NCBI GenBank assembly: GCA_046349215.1
Contig: JAXMCV010000003.1
Location: forward strand, 310,001 to 374,000
DNA from: JAJXWB01 sp046349215
Lineage (GTDB): Bacteria > Pseudomonadota > Alphaproteobacteria > Rhizobiales > Beijerinckiaceae
Reading direction: 5' to 3'
Length of the DNA stretch: 64,000 bases
The translations under genes and the position numbers were made by a program. Below the pieces are notes generated by a model. That model saw only the letters and a program-made list of their open reading frames with translations. It searched no databases and had not been told where the DNA came from. Of the stretch, positions 27,715 to 37,379 are shown piece after piece (position 1 is the stretch's first letter; the number at the start of each line of letters is the position of its first letter).

Positions 27715-28038
27715 ATGAAGGACATCATGGGCCTGATGAAGCAGGCGCAGGCGATGCAGGCGAAGATGGCCGACCTGCAGGCGGAACTGGAAAATGTTAT
27801 GGTGGAAGGCCAGTCCGGCGGCGGAATGGTGAAGGTGACGATGAACGCCAAGGGCGGCATGAAGGGCATATCGATCGATCCGGCGCTGTTCAAACCGGAA
27901 GAACGCGAGATCGTCGAGGACCTCATCGTCGCGGCGGCCGAGGATGCGCGCCGCAAGGGCGAGGAAGCCGCCGCGGAGAAGATGAAGTCGATCACCGCCG
28001 GCCTGCCGCTGCCGCCCGGCATGAAGCTGCCGTTCTAG
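27715..28038 (+). CDS. ebfC: Nucleoid-associated protein YbaB/EbfC
   Basis: 107-aa DNA-binding dimer of the YbaB/EbfC family. The Met-rich helix MKQAQAMQAKMADLQAELE is followed by the central beta sheet VKVTMNAKGGMKGISID and the C-terminal helix, ending GLPLPPGMKLPF. The ATG at 27715 follows CAGGAGAAC. It lies between dnaX (17-bp gap) and recR (7-bp gap), the standard bacterial arrangement. Confidence 0.95.
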   Translation: MKDIMGLMKQAQAMQAKMADLQAELENVMVEGQSGGGMVKVTMNAKGGMKGISIDPALFKPEEREIVEDLIVAAAEDARRKGEEAAAEKMKSITAGLPLPPGMKLPF

Positions 28039-28045
28039 CGCTGCA

Positions 28046-28651
28046 ATGGCCGAACGCGTCGCAGGACCTGAAATCGAACGCATGATCCAGTTGCTGGCGC
28101 GGCTGCCGGGGCTGGGGCCGCGCTCGGCGCGGCGCGCGGCGCTGCACCTGATCCGCAAGCGCGAGGAATTGCTGGGTCCGCTGGCCGATGCGCTCGCTGT
28201 GGCGCGCGACAGGATCATGGTCTGTTCGACCTGCGGCAACATCGACACGAGCGACCCCTGCAACCTGTGCCGGGATGAACGACGCGAGTCGTCCATCCTG
28301 GTCGTGGTGGAGACAGTCGCCGATCTCTGGGCGCTGGAGCGCGCGGGGGCGACGCGCGGTCGTTATCACGTGCTCGGCGGCGTGCTGTCGCCGCTCGACG
28401 GCGTCGGCCCGAAAGAGCTCAATCTCGAGAAGCTGACCGGGCGCGTGCGCGACGAAAGCGTGCGCGAAGTGATCCTGGCGGTCAACGCCACGGTCGACGG
28501 CCAGACGACCGCGCATTACATCGTCGACCTGCTCGTCAACATGGACGTGAAGGTTACGCGGCTCGCGCATGGCGTGCCGGTCGGAGGCGAACTCGACTAT
28601 CTCGACGAGGGCACGCTGTCGGCGGCGCTCAGGCAGCGGACGGCGGTGTAA
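28046..28651 (+). CDS. recR: Recombination mediator RecR
   Basis: 201-aa ring-forming partner of RecO/RecF in gap repair. The helix-hairpin-helix ARLPGLGPRSARRAALH is at the N-terminus, the C4 zinc finger CSTCGNIDTSDPCNLC at about residues 57-72, the Toprim strand ILVVVETVADLWALE follows, and the C-terminal Walker B-like segment is present. Length and motifs are normal. Confidence 0.96.
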   Translation: MAERVAGPEIERMIQLLARLPGLGPRSARRAALHLIRKREELLGPLADALAVARDRIMVCSTCGNIDTSDPCNLCRDERRESSILVVVETVADLWALERAGATRGRYHVLGGVLSPLDGVGPKELNLEKLTGRVRDESVREVILAVNATVDGQTTAHYIVDLLVNMDVKVTRLAHGVPVGGELDYLDEGTLSAALRQRTAV

Positions 28652-28676
28652 AAAGCCGGCCACGAAGGCCGGCTTT
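28652..28676. terminator. Bidirectional intrinsic terminator
   Basis: A perfect 10-bp stem AAAGCCGGCC / GGCCGGCTTT with the 5-base loop ACGAA directly follows the recR stop. The A and T tracts at either end let it act on both strands, ending recR and the convergent binding-protein gene. Confidence 0.85.
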
Positions 28677-28696
28677 CATCGCATAAAGCTTGCGGC

Positions 28697-29920
28697 CTAT
28701 TCCACCGCGACTTCACCCTTGAGGATCGGACCGAAGCGCACCCAGCGCTCGCCGTCGAACTTCTGCATCTGCATCTGCTTCAGCGGGAAGTGATCCTGCG
28801 GGCCGGTCGTGACCTTGATGCCCGGGAGCAGCATCGGCAGTTCGACGTCGAGGCTTTCGGCGGCTTTCAGTACGTTCTCGCGCGTCAGGTTGTCGCCCGC
28901 CTTCTTCAGCGTCTCGACCATCGTCTGCGCCGCCATGACGCCGTACACGTAGTTCGAGTTGCTCTTGTCGGCGCCCGGCATGTACTTGTCCATGAAGGCG
29001 ATCCAGGACTTCACGCCCGCGTCGTCCTTGAAGGCCGGATCGTCCGGATCCTTGTAGTAGGCGGCGGTGACGATGCCCTTGGCGTTTTCGAGGCCCGCCG
29101 GCTTCATGACGGCGCCGACCGACAGCGAAACCGAATGGACGATCTGGTTCGGCTTCCAGCCCAGTTCGCCGATCTTCTTGATCGCCATGGCCGCGAATTT
29201 CGGGGTCGAGAAATTGGCGAAGAAGTCCGCGCCCGAATCCTTGATCTTGAGGATCTGCGAATCGACGGTCGGATCGCTGCTCTCGTAGGTCGTCTTGACG
29301 ACGACCATGCTGTTGGCCTTGTCGCCGAGACCGTCCAGGAAGCCCTTCAGCGCGTCCTTGCCGAAATCGTCGTTGGCCGAGAGGATGCCGATCTTGGCGT
29401 TCGGGAAATTGTCCAGAATGTATTTCGCATAGATGCGGCCTTCGCTCTGGTAGTTCGGCTGCCAGCCCATCGACCAGGGATATTGCTTGTAATTGCCGAA
29501 CATCGTGCCGCCGGCCGCGATGAACAGGTGCGGCACTTTCTTCGCGTTGAGGTACTTGATGATCGACACGTTGGTCGGCGTACCGAGCGGGTTGAAGATC
29601 GTCAGGACTTCATCCGATTCCACCAGCTTGCGCGCCTGCTCGACAGTCTTGGGCGGGCTGTAGCCGTCGTCGTAGGAGATGAAGTTGATCTTGCGGCCGT
29701 TGATGCCGCCCTGATCGTTGATCATCTTGAAATAGGCTTCCTCGGTCTTGCCGATCACGCCATAGGCTGAGGCGGGACCGGAATAGGCCTCGATGTTGCC
29801 GACCTTGATCTCGGTGTCGCTGGCGCCGACATCGTACTTCTTCTGCGCCTGCGCCGCGCCGGCCATCGCCAGCGAAAACGCGCCGACGACGCCGGCTGCA
29901 ATCAACTTCCTACCGCGCAT
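28697..29920 (-). CDS. Orphan ABC substrate-binding protein (Leu/Ile/Val-binding type)
   Basis: 407-aa periplasmic binding protein of the Peripla_BP_6 family. The signal peptide is MRGRKLIAAGVVGAFSLAMAGAAQA, and the mature start is KKYDVGASDTEIKVGNIEAYSG. The ATG at 29920 follows GGAGGAAAG. No permease or ATPase is next to it; the nearest is the liv set 6 kb away. It is divergent from an acyl-CoA ligase (145-bp gap), so it may deliver an acid that the ligase activates. Ligand unknown. Confidence 0.9.
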   Translation of the reverse strand: MRGRKLIAAGVVGAFSLAMAGAAQAQKKYDVGASDTEIKVGNIEAYSGPASAYGVIGKTEEAYFKMINDQGGINGRKINFISYDDGYSPPKTVEQARKLVESDEVLTIFNPLGTPTNVSIIKYLNAKKVPHLFIAAGGTMFGNYKQYPWSMGWQPNYQSEGRIYAKYILDNFPNAKIGILSANDDFGKDALKGFLDGLGDKANSMVVVKTTYESSDPTVDSQILKIKDSGADFFANFSTPKFAAMAIKKIGELGWKPNQIVHSVSLSVGAVMKPAGLENAKGIVTAAYYKDPDDPAFKDDAGVKSWIAFMDKYMPGADKSNSNYVYGVMAAQTMVETLKKAGDNLTRENVLKAAESLDVELPMLLPGIKVTTGPQDHFPLKQMQMQKFDGERWVRFGPILKGEVAVE

Positions 29921-30065
29921 TCTTTCCTCCTTCCGCGGCGCTGTCGCGCCGACGCCCCATATTCGTCGACAAGATTGTCGGACCGTCTGGATTGACCCTA
30001 CACGTTCTCTGAGGCAACCTCAAAATCAAAAAAACGACGGCCGCGCAGGCGGAGAGCGAGGAAAC

Positions 30066-31586
30066 ATGTCATTCGCCTATTTCGACTGGATCTCCCATCA
30101 TGCCGAGGCTCGCGGGCATCGCACGGCGGCGATCGACCTGTCGACCGAGCGTCGCTTCACCTATCGCGAATGGGACGAGCGGATTGACCGGCTTGCCGCG
30201 CATCTGTCGTCGCTCGGTGTGAAGAAGGGCGAACGCGTTGTCGTGCTGGCCGCCAATTCCACCGATTTCCTCGAAACGCAATTCGCCTGCTTCCGCCTCG
30301 GCGCGATCTTCACCCCTGTGAACATCCGACTGACCGTGCACGAACTCGCCTTCATCGTGTCCGATTCGGCGCCCGTCGTTCTCGTCCACGACATCGACTT
30401 TGCGGGCATGGCGAGCGATCTGCAAAAGCAGTGCGGCGTGCCGCATCTGCTCGCATTCGGTCCGGACTACGAGAAGACGATCGCCGGTTCGAAGCGCCTC
30501 GCGCACCGCGCGGCGGTCTCGATGGATGACGTGTGCACGATCATGTACACCTCGGGCACGACCGGGAAACCAAAGGGATCCCAGACGACGCACCTGATGA
30601 ATTTCATCAATGCGATCAACCTCGGCATACCCGTGTTCCTGTCGCAGCGCACGGTGCATCTGTGCGTATTGCCGCTGTTCCACACCGGCGGTCTCAACTG
30701 CTACGTCAATCCGATCTTCCACGCCGGCGGCTGCAACATCATCATGCGCGCCTTCGACCCCGGGGAGGCCTTGCGCATCATCGGCGATCCGGCGATCGGC
30801 CTGACGCATTTCTTCGGCGTTCCGTCGATATACCAGTTCATGTGCCAGCATCCGGCTTTCGAGCACACCGACTTTTCGCGCCTGCAGGTGGCGGGCGTCG
30901 GCGGCGCGCCCATGCCGGTGCCGCTGCTGAAGATATGGGAAGGCCGCGGCTGCACGCTGATGCAGGGCTACGGCATGACGGAGACGAGTCCGGCCGTGCT
31001 GTTTCTCGACGCCGAGGACGCCGAACGCAAGGCGGGCTCAGCCGGTCGACCGGTTCTGCACGGCGAACTGAAGATAGTCGACGAGAACGGGGACCGCGTG
31101 AAGCCCGGCGAAATGGGCGAGCTCTGGGTGAAGGGTCCGAACATCACGCCGGGCTACTGGAACCGTCCCGACGCCAACAGGACATCCTTCACCGACGGCT
31201 GGCTGCACACCGGCGACGCCGCGCGGCAGGACGAGGAAGGCTTCTACTACATCGTCGACCGCACCAAGGACATGTACATATCGGGCGGCGAGAACGTCTA
31301 TCCGGCGGAGGTCGAGGACGTGCTCTATCAACTGCCGCAGGTCGCGGAAGCCGCGATCATCGGCCAGCCCGACGAGACATGGGGCGAGACGGGCCTCGCC
31401 ATCGTCGTGAGGAAGCCCGGGCAGGACCTCACCGAGACGCAGGTCATCGCCCATTGCCGCGAGCGCCTCGCGCGATTCAAATGTCCGACACGCGTCATGT
31501 TCATCGATGCCCTGCCCCGCAACGCCACCGGAAAGGTGCACAAGCCGACGCTGCGCACGAGCTTCCTGGAAAACGCCAAGGCCTAG
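30066..31586 (+). CDS. Acyl-CoA ligase (AMP-forming)
   Basis: 506-aa ANL-superfamily adenylate-forming enzyme. The P-loop-like signature is IMYTSGTTGKPKGS, motif A5 QGYGMTETSP, the hinge region DGWLHTGDAARQDEEGFYYIVDR, and the catalytic Lys lies in PRNATGKVHK near the C-terminus. The length fits medium/long-chain fatty or aromatic acid CoA ligases; the substrate cannot be read from motifs. It starts at the ATG 30066. It is divergent from an orphan binding protein and converges on the HWE kinase (15-bp gap). Confidence 0.88.
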   Translation: MSFAYFDWISHHAEARGHRTAAIDLSTERRFTYREWDERIDRLAAHLSSLGVKKGERVVVLAANSTDFLETQFACFRLGAIFTPVNIRLTVHELAFIVSDSAPVVLVHDIDFAGMASDLQKQCGVPHLLAFGPDYEKTIAGSKRLAHRAAVSMDDVCTIMYTSGTTGKPKGSQTTHLMNFINAINLGIPVFLSQRTVHLCVLPLFHTGGLNCYVNPIFHAGGCNIIMRAFDPGEALRIIGDPAIGLTHFFGVPSIYQFMCQHPAFEHTDFSRLQVAGVGGAPMPVPLLKIWEGRGCTLMQGYGMTETSPAVLFLDAEDAERKAGSAGRPVLHGELKIVDENGDRVKPGEMGELWVKGPNITPGYWNRPDANRTSFTDGWLHTGDAARQDEEGFYYIVDRTKDMYISGGENVYPAEVEDVLYQLPQVAEAAIIGQPDETWGETGLAIVVRKPGQDLTETQVIAHCRERLARFKCPTRVMFIDALPRNATGKVHKPTLRTSFLENAKA

Positions 31587-31601
31587 ACGGCGCGCGGTCG
31601 A

Positions 31602-33125
31602 TCACTCCGCCAACGCCTGCACTGCGATCGTTATCTCGATCTTCAGGCCGGCCCTTCGCCAGTCGTAACGGATGGCGCCGCCGAGCTGGCCAGTGATGCT
31701 TCGGCGCGTCAAGGCGCTGCCGAAGCCCGCAGCCTGCGGCGGCGCGTCGATCGCAGGGCCGCCGCTCTCCTCCCAATCGAGGTGCAGCAGATCGCCGCGC
31801 ACGTCCCAGACGATCCGCACGTCGCCATCGGCGCTGCTGAGCGCGCCGTATTTGGCGGCGTTGGTCGCGATCTCGTGCAAGGCTAGCGCAAGGCTCGTCA
31901 CCGCTTTCGGCCCGACCGGGACATCGGGGCCGCGCACGACGAAACGCGTCTGCGACCCGTCGTATGGCGCGAGCACCGTGCGCGCCAATGTTTCCACATT
32001 GGTCTGTTCGCCTTGCGCATTTTCGGCGCCCATCAGCGCGGGCCGCACGAGTTCCTTGGCCTGGGTAAGCGCATCGAGGCGGCCTGTCAGCGATTCTCCC
32101 ATATCCTGCGGCGAACGCGCCGAACGCGCGCTCAATGCGATCAAGCCTCGGAATACCGCGAGCAGATTCTTGACGCGATGGTTCATCTCCTGAAGCAGCA
32201 ATTGCTGCCGTTCCTGCAACTCCCTGCTGCTGGTAATGTCGACCACGACGCCGACGAAACGCGACGGCTCGCCGTAGGCGTCGCGCAGACACTCGCCGCG
32301 CGCGTCCACCCACGCGACCGCGCCATCCCCGCGCAGCAGCCGATATTGCTGCGCATAACGCTCGCCGGTCGCCAACGTGCGATCAACCGCGGCCTGTATC
32401 CTGTCGACGTCGTCGGGATGAACGCTTGCCAGATATTCGCTGAGCGGCGCGCCCTGTTCGCCCTTTTCGGGAGCGACGGAAAATTTCTCGGCAAAATAGG
32501 CGTCCGAATAGAACGTGTCGGTCGCGATATACCAGTCGAACGTGCCGACCATGCCGCCGGCGCTGAGCGCCTGCGTCAGCCGCTCCTGCGCGCGCGCCAG
32601 TTCACGCTGCGCGACAACGCGCGAGGTCGTTTCGGCGACGATACACAGAACGCCGTCGATCGACTCGTCGTCGCCACGCACCGGCGAATATGAAATATCG
32701 AAATAGACGGTCTCGGGATAGCCGTGGCGTTCGATGTAGAACGGACGGTCCTTGGCGACGACGGTCTCGCCGGTCTCGCGCACGCTGCGCAGCAGCGGCT
32801 CGAGGTCGTCCCACAATTCTTCCCAGTTCTCCCGCGCCGACCGGCCGAGCGCGCGCGGATGCTTTTCTCCGATGGTCGGCGCGTATGCGTCGTTGTAGAT
32901 GGCGATGAACTGCGCTCCCCAGAACAGGACGATTTCCGCCTGCGCTGGAAGTATGAGACCGACCGCCGCCTTGAGATTCGCAGGCCAGGATGCGCGCGGT
33001 CCGAGCCCGGTCTTCGACCAGTCGAGCGCGGCGATGCGCGCGGCCATTCCGACGTGAGCGGAAGCATTCGCGCTCTCGCTTCGCGGGACAGTCTGCATTT
33101 CCGACGAAGCGAGCCTCTCTGCCAT
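31602..33125 (-). CDS. PAS-domain HWE-family sensor histidine kinase
   Basis: 507-aa soluble sensor kinase. An N-terminal PAS/GAF-like domain (WSKTGLGPRASWP onward) and a central PAS3 domain (about residues 180-300) precede an HWE kinase core: phospho-site His316 in EMNHRVKNLL, then LHEIATNAAKYGAL and the WE pair in LDWEESGGP that name the family. No transmembrane segment is seen. The ATG at 33125 was chosen; a TTG at 33161 would add 12 residues. No response regulator is adjacent. Such kinases often act in light, redox or general stress signalling in Hyphomicrobiales. Confidence 0.87.
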   Translation of the reverse strand: MAERLASSEMQTVPRSESANASAHVGMAARIAALDWSKTGLGPRASWPANLKAAVGLILPAQAEIVLFWGAQFIAIYNDAYAPTIGEKHPRALGRSARENWEELWDDLEPLLRSVRETGETVVAKDRPFYIERHGYPETVYFDISYSPVRGDDESIDGVLCIVAETTSRVVAQRELARAQERLTQALSAGGMVGTFDWYIATDTFYSDAYFAEKFSVAPEKGEQGAPLSEYLASVHPDDVDRIQAAVDRTLATGERYAQQYRLLRGDGAVAWVDARGECLRDAYGEPSRFVGVVVDITSSRELQERQQLLLQEMNHRVKNLLAVFRGLIALSARSARSPQDMGESLTGRLDALTQAKELVRPALMGAENAQGEQTNVETLARTVLAPYDGSQTRFVVRGPDVPVGPKAVTSLALALHEIATNAAKYGALSSADGDVRIVWDVRGDLLHLDWEESGGPAIDAPPQAAGFGSALTRRSITGQLGGAIRYDWRRAGLKIEITIAVQALAE

Positions 33126-33238
33126 TCCCAGCTTATGCACTCGCGTTCTGCGCCATTGCAAGCTGAGCCGTTGCGTTCACGCGCGCTTGAGACACGCCGG
33201 AGTCGCAATTGGCTTCACGAAGCATTGCGCCGAAGCAT

Positions 33239-33739
33239 TCAGGCGCGCGTCTTCTTCTCGCGCGCAAGGTAGGCGCACGTTTCGGGCCTCTCCTGGAGCC
33301 ACCGCGTCCACTTGCCGAAGACTTTCGCCATCCGCTCCGGCGCGACGCCGAGTTGAGACATGGCGACGCCGCCGTTCACGGATTCGGCATAGTCGCAGAT
33401 CAGGCCGTCGCGCAGACGGAAGCGGCTCATGCCGTCGATCACGACCCGCCGTCCCTTGAACTCGTCGCGCGTCGAGGTGAAGCTCGACAGGGACCATGCG
33501 TAGGCGATGTCGCCGTTCACCACGGGATCGAACATTTCCCAGCGATAGTCGGGACCCGCATCGCCGTGAAACAGATGCGCCATCATGTGGGCGATTTCTG
33601 GCCGTCCCACATGATCGCCGTAGATGTAGTCGTGATAGACCGCGTCCTCCGTGAAGCAGGCGGCGAAGGCTTCGCCGTCGCCGGCTTCGGCGGCGGCGGT
33701 GAAGCGATCGAGCAGAGTCTTGAAATCCGCGAGGTCCAT
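33239..33739 (-). CDS. NTF2/SnoaL-like protein
   Basis: 166-aa protein with a cone-like NTF2 fold. It begins DFKTLLDRFTAAAEAGDGEAFAACFTED, the typical SnoaL N-terminus, and the segment AVYHDYIYGDHVGRPEIAHMM follows. Members are small isomerases, hydrolases or ligand-binding proteins, so the function cannot be assigned. The ATG at 33739 follows GGAG. It is 65 bases downstream of the MBL-fold gene on the same strand and may share its transcript. Confidence 0.75.
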   Translation of the reverse strand: MDLADFKTLLDRFTAAAEAGDGEAFAACFTEDAVYHDYIYGDHVGRPEIAHMMAHLFHGDAGPDYRWEMFDPVVNGDIAYAWSLSSFTSTRDEFKGRRVVIDGMSRFRLRDGLICDYAESVNGGVAMSQLGVAPERMAKVFGKWTRWLQERPETCAYLAREKKTRA

Positions 33740-33804
33740 GATTTCTCCATGCGACCGGCCGTCGACGCACCTGTGCGATTGCCGACTTTCGATTGCCCGC
33801 CGCC

Positions 33805-34758
33805 TTAGCTCTGCAGCGCCGCCCACATCTCGCGGTCGCGCTTGTCCGTCCAGATGACCGGATCGTCGATGCCGGACGCCTCGTCATAGGCGCGCGACAC
33901 GTTGAACGGCAGGCAATGCTCGTAGATGGCGAAAGACGAGAATTTCGGATCCATCACCTGGCGCGTCGCGGCCATCGTCTCCTTCAGCGTGCGGCCCTTC
34001 GCCACCGACAATTCCGCCGTGCCGTAGAGGCTGGTGACGAAGTCGCGCGTCATGGCGATCGCCTCGCCGACCGTCTGCGTGCCGACGAGCGCGTCGCCGC
34101 GGCCGGGCGCGATCGCACGCGCGTCGAAGCTCTTGATCTCGTCGAGAGTGGTCGGCCATTCGCGCAGCAGCGCGTCGCCGCAATAGCAGGCCGAGTGATA
34201 TTCGATGAGATCGCCGGTGAACATCACCTCGGCGTCCGGTACCCAGGCGACGATGTCGCCCGACGTATGGCCGGCGCCGAGATGCATCAGCTTGACCTCG
34301 CGCTTGCCGAGCCACAGCGACATTTCCGTTTCGAACGCCATGTTCGGCCAGGTGAGGCCGGGAATGCTCTCGGCGTCCTGGAAGAGACGCGGGAAGCGGC
34401 CATATTCGGAATCCCAGTCCTGCTTGCCGCGTTCGGCGATCAGGCGGCGCGTCTCAAGCGAGGAGACAACGCCCTGCGCATTGTAGGCGGAGGCGCCGAG
34501 CACGCGCACCGCGTGATAATGTGAGAGCACGACGTATTTGATCGGCTTGTCGGTGACGGCTTTCACGCGCGCAATGACATCCTTCGCCATGGCCGGCGTG
34601 GCCTGCGCATCGAAGACGATGCAGCCGTCGTCGCCAACGATCACGCCGGTGTTGGGATCGCCCTGCGCCGTGAAGGCGTAGAGGTCCGGTCCGATTTCCT
34701 TGAAGCTGATCTCCTTCGCGGCCATGTCGCCGGTCGAAGCGAAAGATTTGCCCGTCAT
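33805..34758 (-). CDS. MBL-fold metallo-hydrolase with atypical metal motif
   Basis: 317-aa metallo-beta-lactamase fold protein. The usual HxHxDH motif is replaced by His80-Tyr-His82-Ala-Val84-Arg85 (SHYHAVRVLGAS), so the Asp and last His of the second zinc site are missing. The later ligands His164 (GAGHTSGD) and Asp183 (FTGDLIEY) are kept. The protein may therefore bind one metal or a different one. No signal peptide is seen from the ATG at 34758. The next gene is an NTF2-like protein. Upstream lies the left end of the IS21 element, about 163 bases away, so its promoter region borders the insertion. Confidence 0.8.
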   Translation of the reverse strand: MTGKSFASTGDMAAKEISFKEIGPDLYAFTAQGDPNTGVIVGDDGCIVFDAQATPAMAKDVIARVKAVTDKPIKYVVLSHYHAVRVLGASAYNAQGVVSSLETRRLIAERGKQDWDSEYGRFPRLFQDAESIPGLTWPNMAFETEMSLWLGKREVKLMHLGAGHTSGDIVAWVPDAEVMFTGDLIEYHSACYCGDALLREWPTTLDEIKSFDARAIAPGRGDALVGTQTVGEAIAMTRDFVTSLYGTAELSVAKGRTLKETMAATRQVMDPKFSSFAIYEHCLPFNVSRAYDEASGIDDPVIWTDKRDREMWAALQS

Positions 34759-35039
34759 GTGCTGGCGCACTCCCTGATGATTTGTGGCGGCAGAATACAG
34801 GCTTAGCCGCCGTGTGCGACAGACGGACGATGTTCTTGAAATGTTCTTGCACGCTGGCGCGTGGCCGGTTACCATCACGCTGATTTCAGACGTTCATTTC
34901 AGCGGAGCATGGCCATGGTTGTGTTTCGGCGTGCAATTTTGACCCCCTGACGGGGTGAATCGGCGTCCAAAATTGACCCCCTCGATATTGATCGATCTGG
35001 CAGCCTGCTCGTTTGGACCGAGCGAGCGGGCGGTGGGGG

Positions 35040-36536
35040 ATGCTGATTGTGGAGACGATCGGCCGGATACGGCGTGAGCGGTTCGTCAAGGGCAAGTCGA
35101 TCAAGCAGATCGCGCGCGATCTCGGCCTGTCGCGCAACACGGTCCGGAAGGTCTTGCGATCTGAGGAGACCTCGTTCGCCTACGAGCGCGAAGTCCAACC
35201 ACGCCCGAAGCTTGGGCGCTGGACGGCCGATCTGGATCGCTTGCTGACAGCAAACACGAGCAGTTCGGCCCGGGAGCGACTGACGCTGATCCGCCTGTTC
35301 GAGGAGCTGCGGGCTCTAGGCTACGAGGGCGGGTACGACGCGGTTCGGCGATATGCCCGCCACTGGAGCGAAGAGCACGCCGGACAGACAGCGGCGGCCT
35401 TCGTGCCTTTGTCGTTTGCGCCGGGCGAGGCCTACCAGTTCGACTGGAGCCACGAGATCGTCATGATGAACGGCGCGACGATCACGGTGAAGGTCGCCCA
35501 CATGCGGCTTTGCCACAGCCGGATGTTCATCGCCCGCGCCTATCCACGTGAGACGCAGGAGATGGTGTTCGACGCGCACGAGCGCGCCTTCGCCTTCTTC
35601 AAGGGCGCCTGCGCGCGCGGCATCTACGACAACATGAAGACGGCGGTCGACACGATCTTTGTCGGCAAGGACCGCCAGTACAATCGCCGCTTCCTGCAGA
35701 TGTGCTCGCATCATCTGGTCGACCCGGTCGCCTGTACGCCGGCGTCTGGCTGGGAGAAGGGACAGGTCGAGAACCAGGTCGGCCTGGTACGCGAGCGCTT
35801 CTTCACCCCGCGATTGCGGTTCAAGACCTACGACGAGCTGAACGCCTGGCTTTTGGACAAGTGCATCGCCTATGCGAAGACGCATGCCCATCCGGAGCGC
35901 CCGGACACGACGGTCTGGGCGGCGTTCGAGGAAGAGCGTCCCCACCTCGTGCCCTACCGCGGCCGCTTCGATGGCTTCCATGCATTGCCGGCCTCGGTGT
36001 CGAAGACCTGTCTGGTCCGGTTCGACAACAACAAGTACTCGGTCAGCGCCAGCGCCGTCGGGCGACCGGTCGAGATCCATGCCTATGCCGACCGGATCGT
36101 GATCCGGCAGGACGGCCGCATCGTCGCCGAACATGCCCGCTGCTACGGGCGTGGCGAGACGGTCTACGACCCTTGGCATTACGTGCCGGTGCTGGCGCGC
36201 AAGCCCGGCGCGTTGCGCAACGGGGCGCCGTTCAAGGACTGGGTCCTGCCTGCGGCGCTGGAGCGCGTGCGGCGCAAGCTCTCCGGCAGCGACGACGGCG
36301 ACCGTCAGATGGTCTCGATATTGGCAGCAGTCCTGACCGACGGCTTGCCCGCGGTCGAGGCCGCTTGTGCCGAGGCGCTTGCCGAGGGCGTCCACTCCGC
36401 CGACGTGATCATCAACATCCTGGCGCGCCGCCGCGATCCGCCGCCGATCGGTCCGATCGCGACGCCGGCGTCGTTGACGTTGCGTCACGCGCCAATCGCC
36501 GACTGCGCCAGATACGACCAACTCAGGAGGGCCTGA
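35040..36536 (+). CDS. istA: IS21 transposase IstA
   Basis: 498-aa DDE transposase. The N-terminal HTH is KSIKQIARDLGLSRNTVRKV. The rve-type core has catalytic acids in QFDWSHE, IYDNMKTAV and EKGQVENQV. The ATG at 35040 follows GGTGGGGG; a TTG at 35013 is the alternative. It appears intact, with istB two bases downstream of its stop, so the element may be mobile. Confidence 0.95.
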   Translation: MLIVETIGRIRRERFVKGKSIKQIARDLGLSRNTVRKVLRSEETSFAYEREVQPRPKLGRWTADLDRLLTANTSSSARERLTLIRLFEELRALGYEGGYDAVRRYARHWSEEHAGQTAAAFVPLSFAPGEAYQFDWSHEIVMMNGATITVKVAHMRLCHSRMFIARAYPRETQEMVFDAHERAFAFFKGACARGIYDNMKTAVDTIFVGKDRQYNRRFLQMCSHHLVDPVACTPASGWEKGQVENQVGLVRERFFTPRLRFKTYDELNAWLLDKCIAYAKTHAHPERPDTTVWAAFEEERPHLVPYRGRFDGFHALPASVSKTCLVRFDNNKYSVSASAVGRPVEIHAYADRIVIRQDGRIVAEHARCYGRGETVYDPWHYVPVLARKPGALRNGAPFKDWVLPAALERVRRKLSGSDDGDRQMVSILAAVLTDGLPAVEAACAEALAEGVHSADVIINILARRRDPPPIGPIATPASLTLRHAPIADCARYDQLRRA

Positions 36537-36538
36537 CC

Positions 36539-37267
36539 ATGGAGCGCACCGAAGTTCTCGACCTGATGGGATCTCTCAAGCTCTTCGGCATGCGGACCGC
36601 CTACGACGAGACGCTCGCCGTGGCGGTCAAGCGCAAGCACGAACCGCAGCGCTTCGTCGGCGACCTCCTGAAGGCCGAGATCTCGGAGAAGCAAGCGCGC
36701 TCCATCAAGTATCAGCTCACCGTCGCCAAACTGCCGCTCGCCAAGGACGTCGACGACTTTGCCTTCAAGGACACCCCGATCAACGAGGCGCTGGTCCGCG
36801 ATCTCGCGGGCGGGGGCTTCATCGTCCAGCAGCGCAACGTCGTACTCGTTGGCGGCACGGGAACCGGCAAAACTCATCTGGCGATCGCCATCGCCCGCGC
36901 CTGCATCCGTGCTGGCTCGCGCGGCCGCTTCTTTACGACCGTCGATCTCGTCAACCGGCTGGAGGCGGAGACACGTGGAGGCCGGCAGGGGCGGCTTGCT
37001 GACTATCTCACGCGCCTCGACTTCGTCATCCTCGACGAACTGGGCTATCTGCCCTTCGCCCAGGCTGGCGGCCAACTCCTGTTCCATCTGATCAGCCGGC
37101 TCTACGAACGCACGTCCGTCATCGTCACGACCAACCTTGCCTTCGGCGAATGGCCGAGCGTGTTCGGGGACCCGAAAATGACAACCGCGCTGCTCGACCG
37201 GCTCACGCATCACTGCGACATCGTTGAGACCGGCAACGAGAGCTGGCGCTTCAAGCACCGCGTCTGA
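36539..37267 (+). CDS. istB: IS21 helper ATPase IstB
   Basis: 242-aa AAA+ ATPase that assists IstA in target selection. Walker A is VGGTGTGKTHLA and Walker B VILDELGYLPF. The N-terminal IstB domain (LKLFGMRTAYDETL) is complete. The ATG at 36539 is preceded by AGGAGG. The length is typical, and there is no sign of decay. Confidence 0.95.
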   Translation: MERTEVLDLMGSLKLFGMRTAYDETLAVAVKRKHEPQRFVGDLLKAEISEKQARSIKYQLTVAKLPLAKDVDDFAFKDTPINEALVRDLAGGGFIVQQRNVVLVGGTGTGKTHLAIAIARACIRAGSRGRFFTTVDLVNRLEAETRGGRQGRLADYLTRLDFVILDELGYLPFAQAGGQLLFHLISRLYERTSVIVTTNLAFGEWPSVFGDPKMTTALLDRLTHHCDIVETGNESWRFKHRV

Positions 37268-37379
37268 ATCCCCGCGACCTCGGTCCCGCACGCGCGACGC
37301 CGCCGCAACCCCCACCAGCCGCGGCGACGCGCGCGCTCGCATCCGTGTCTATGACAAGGGGGTCAACTTTGGACGCCGA

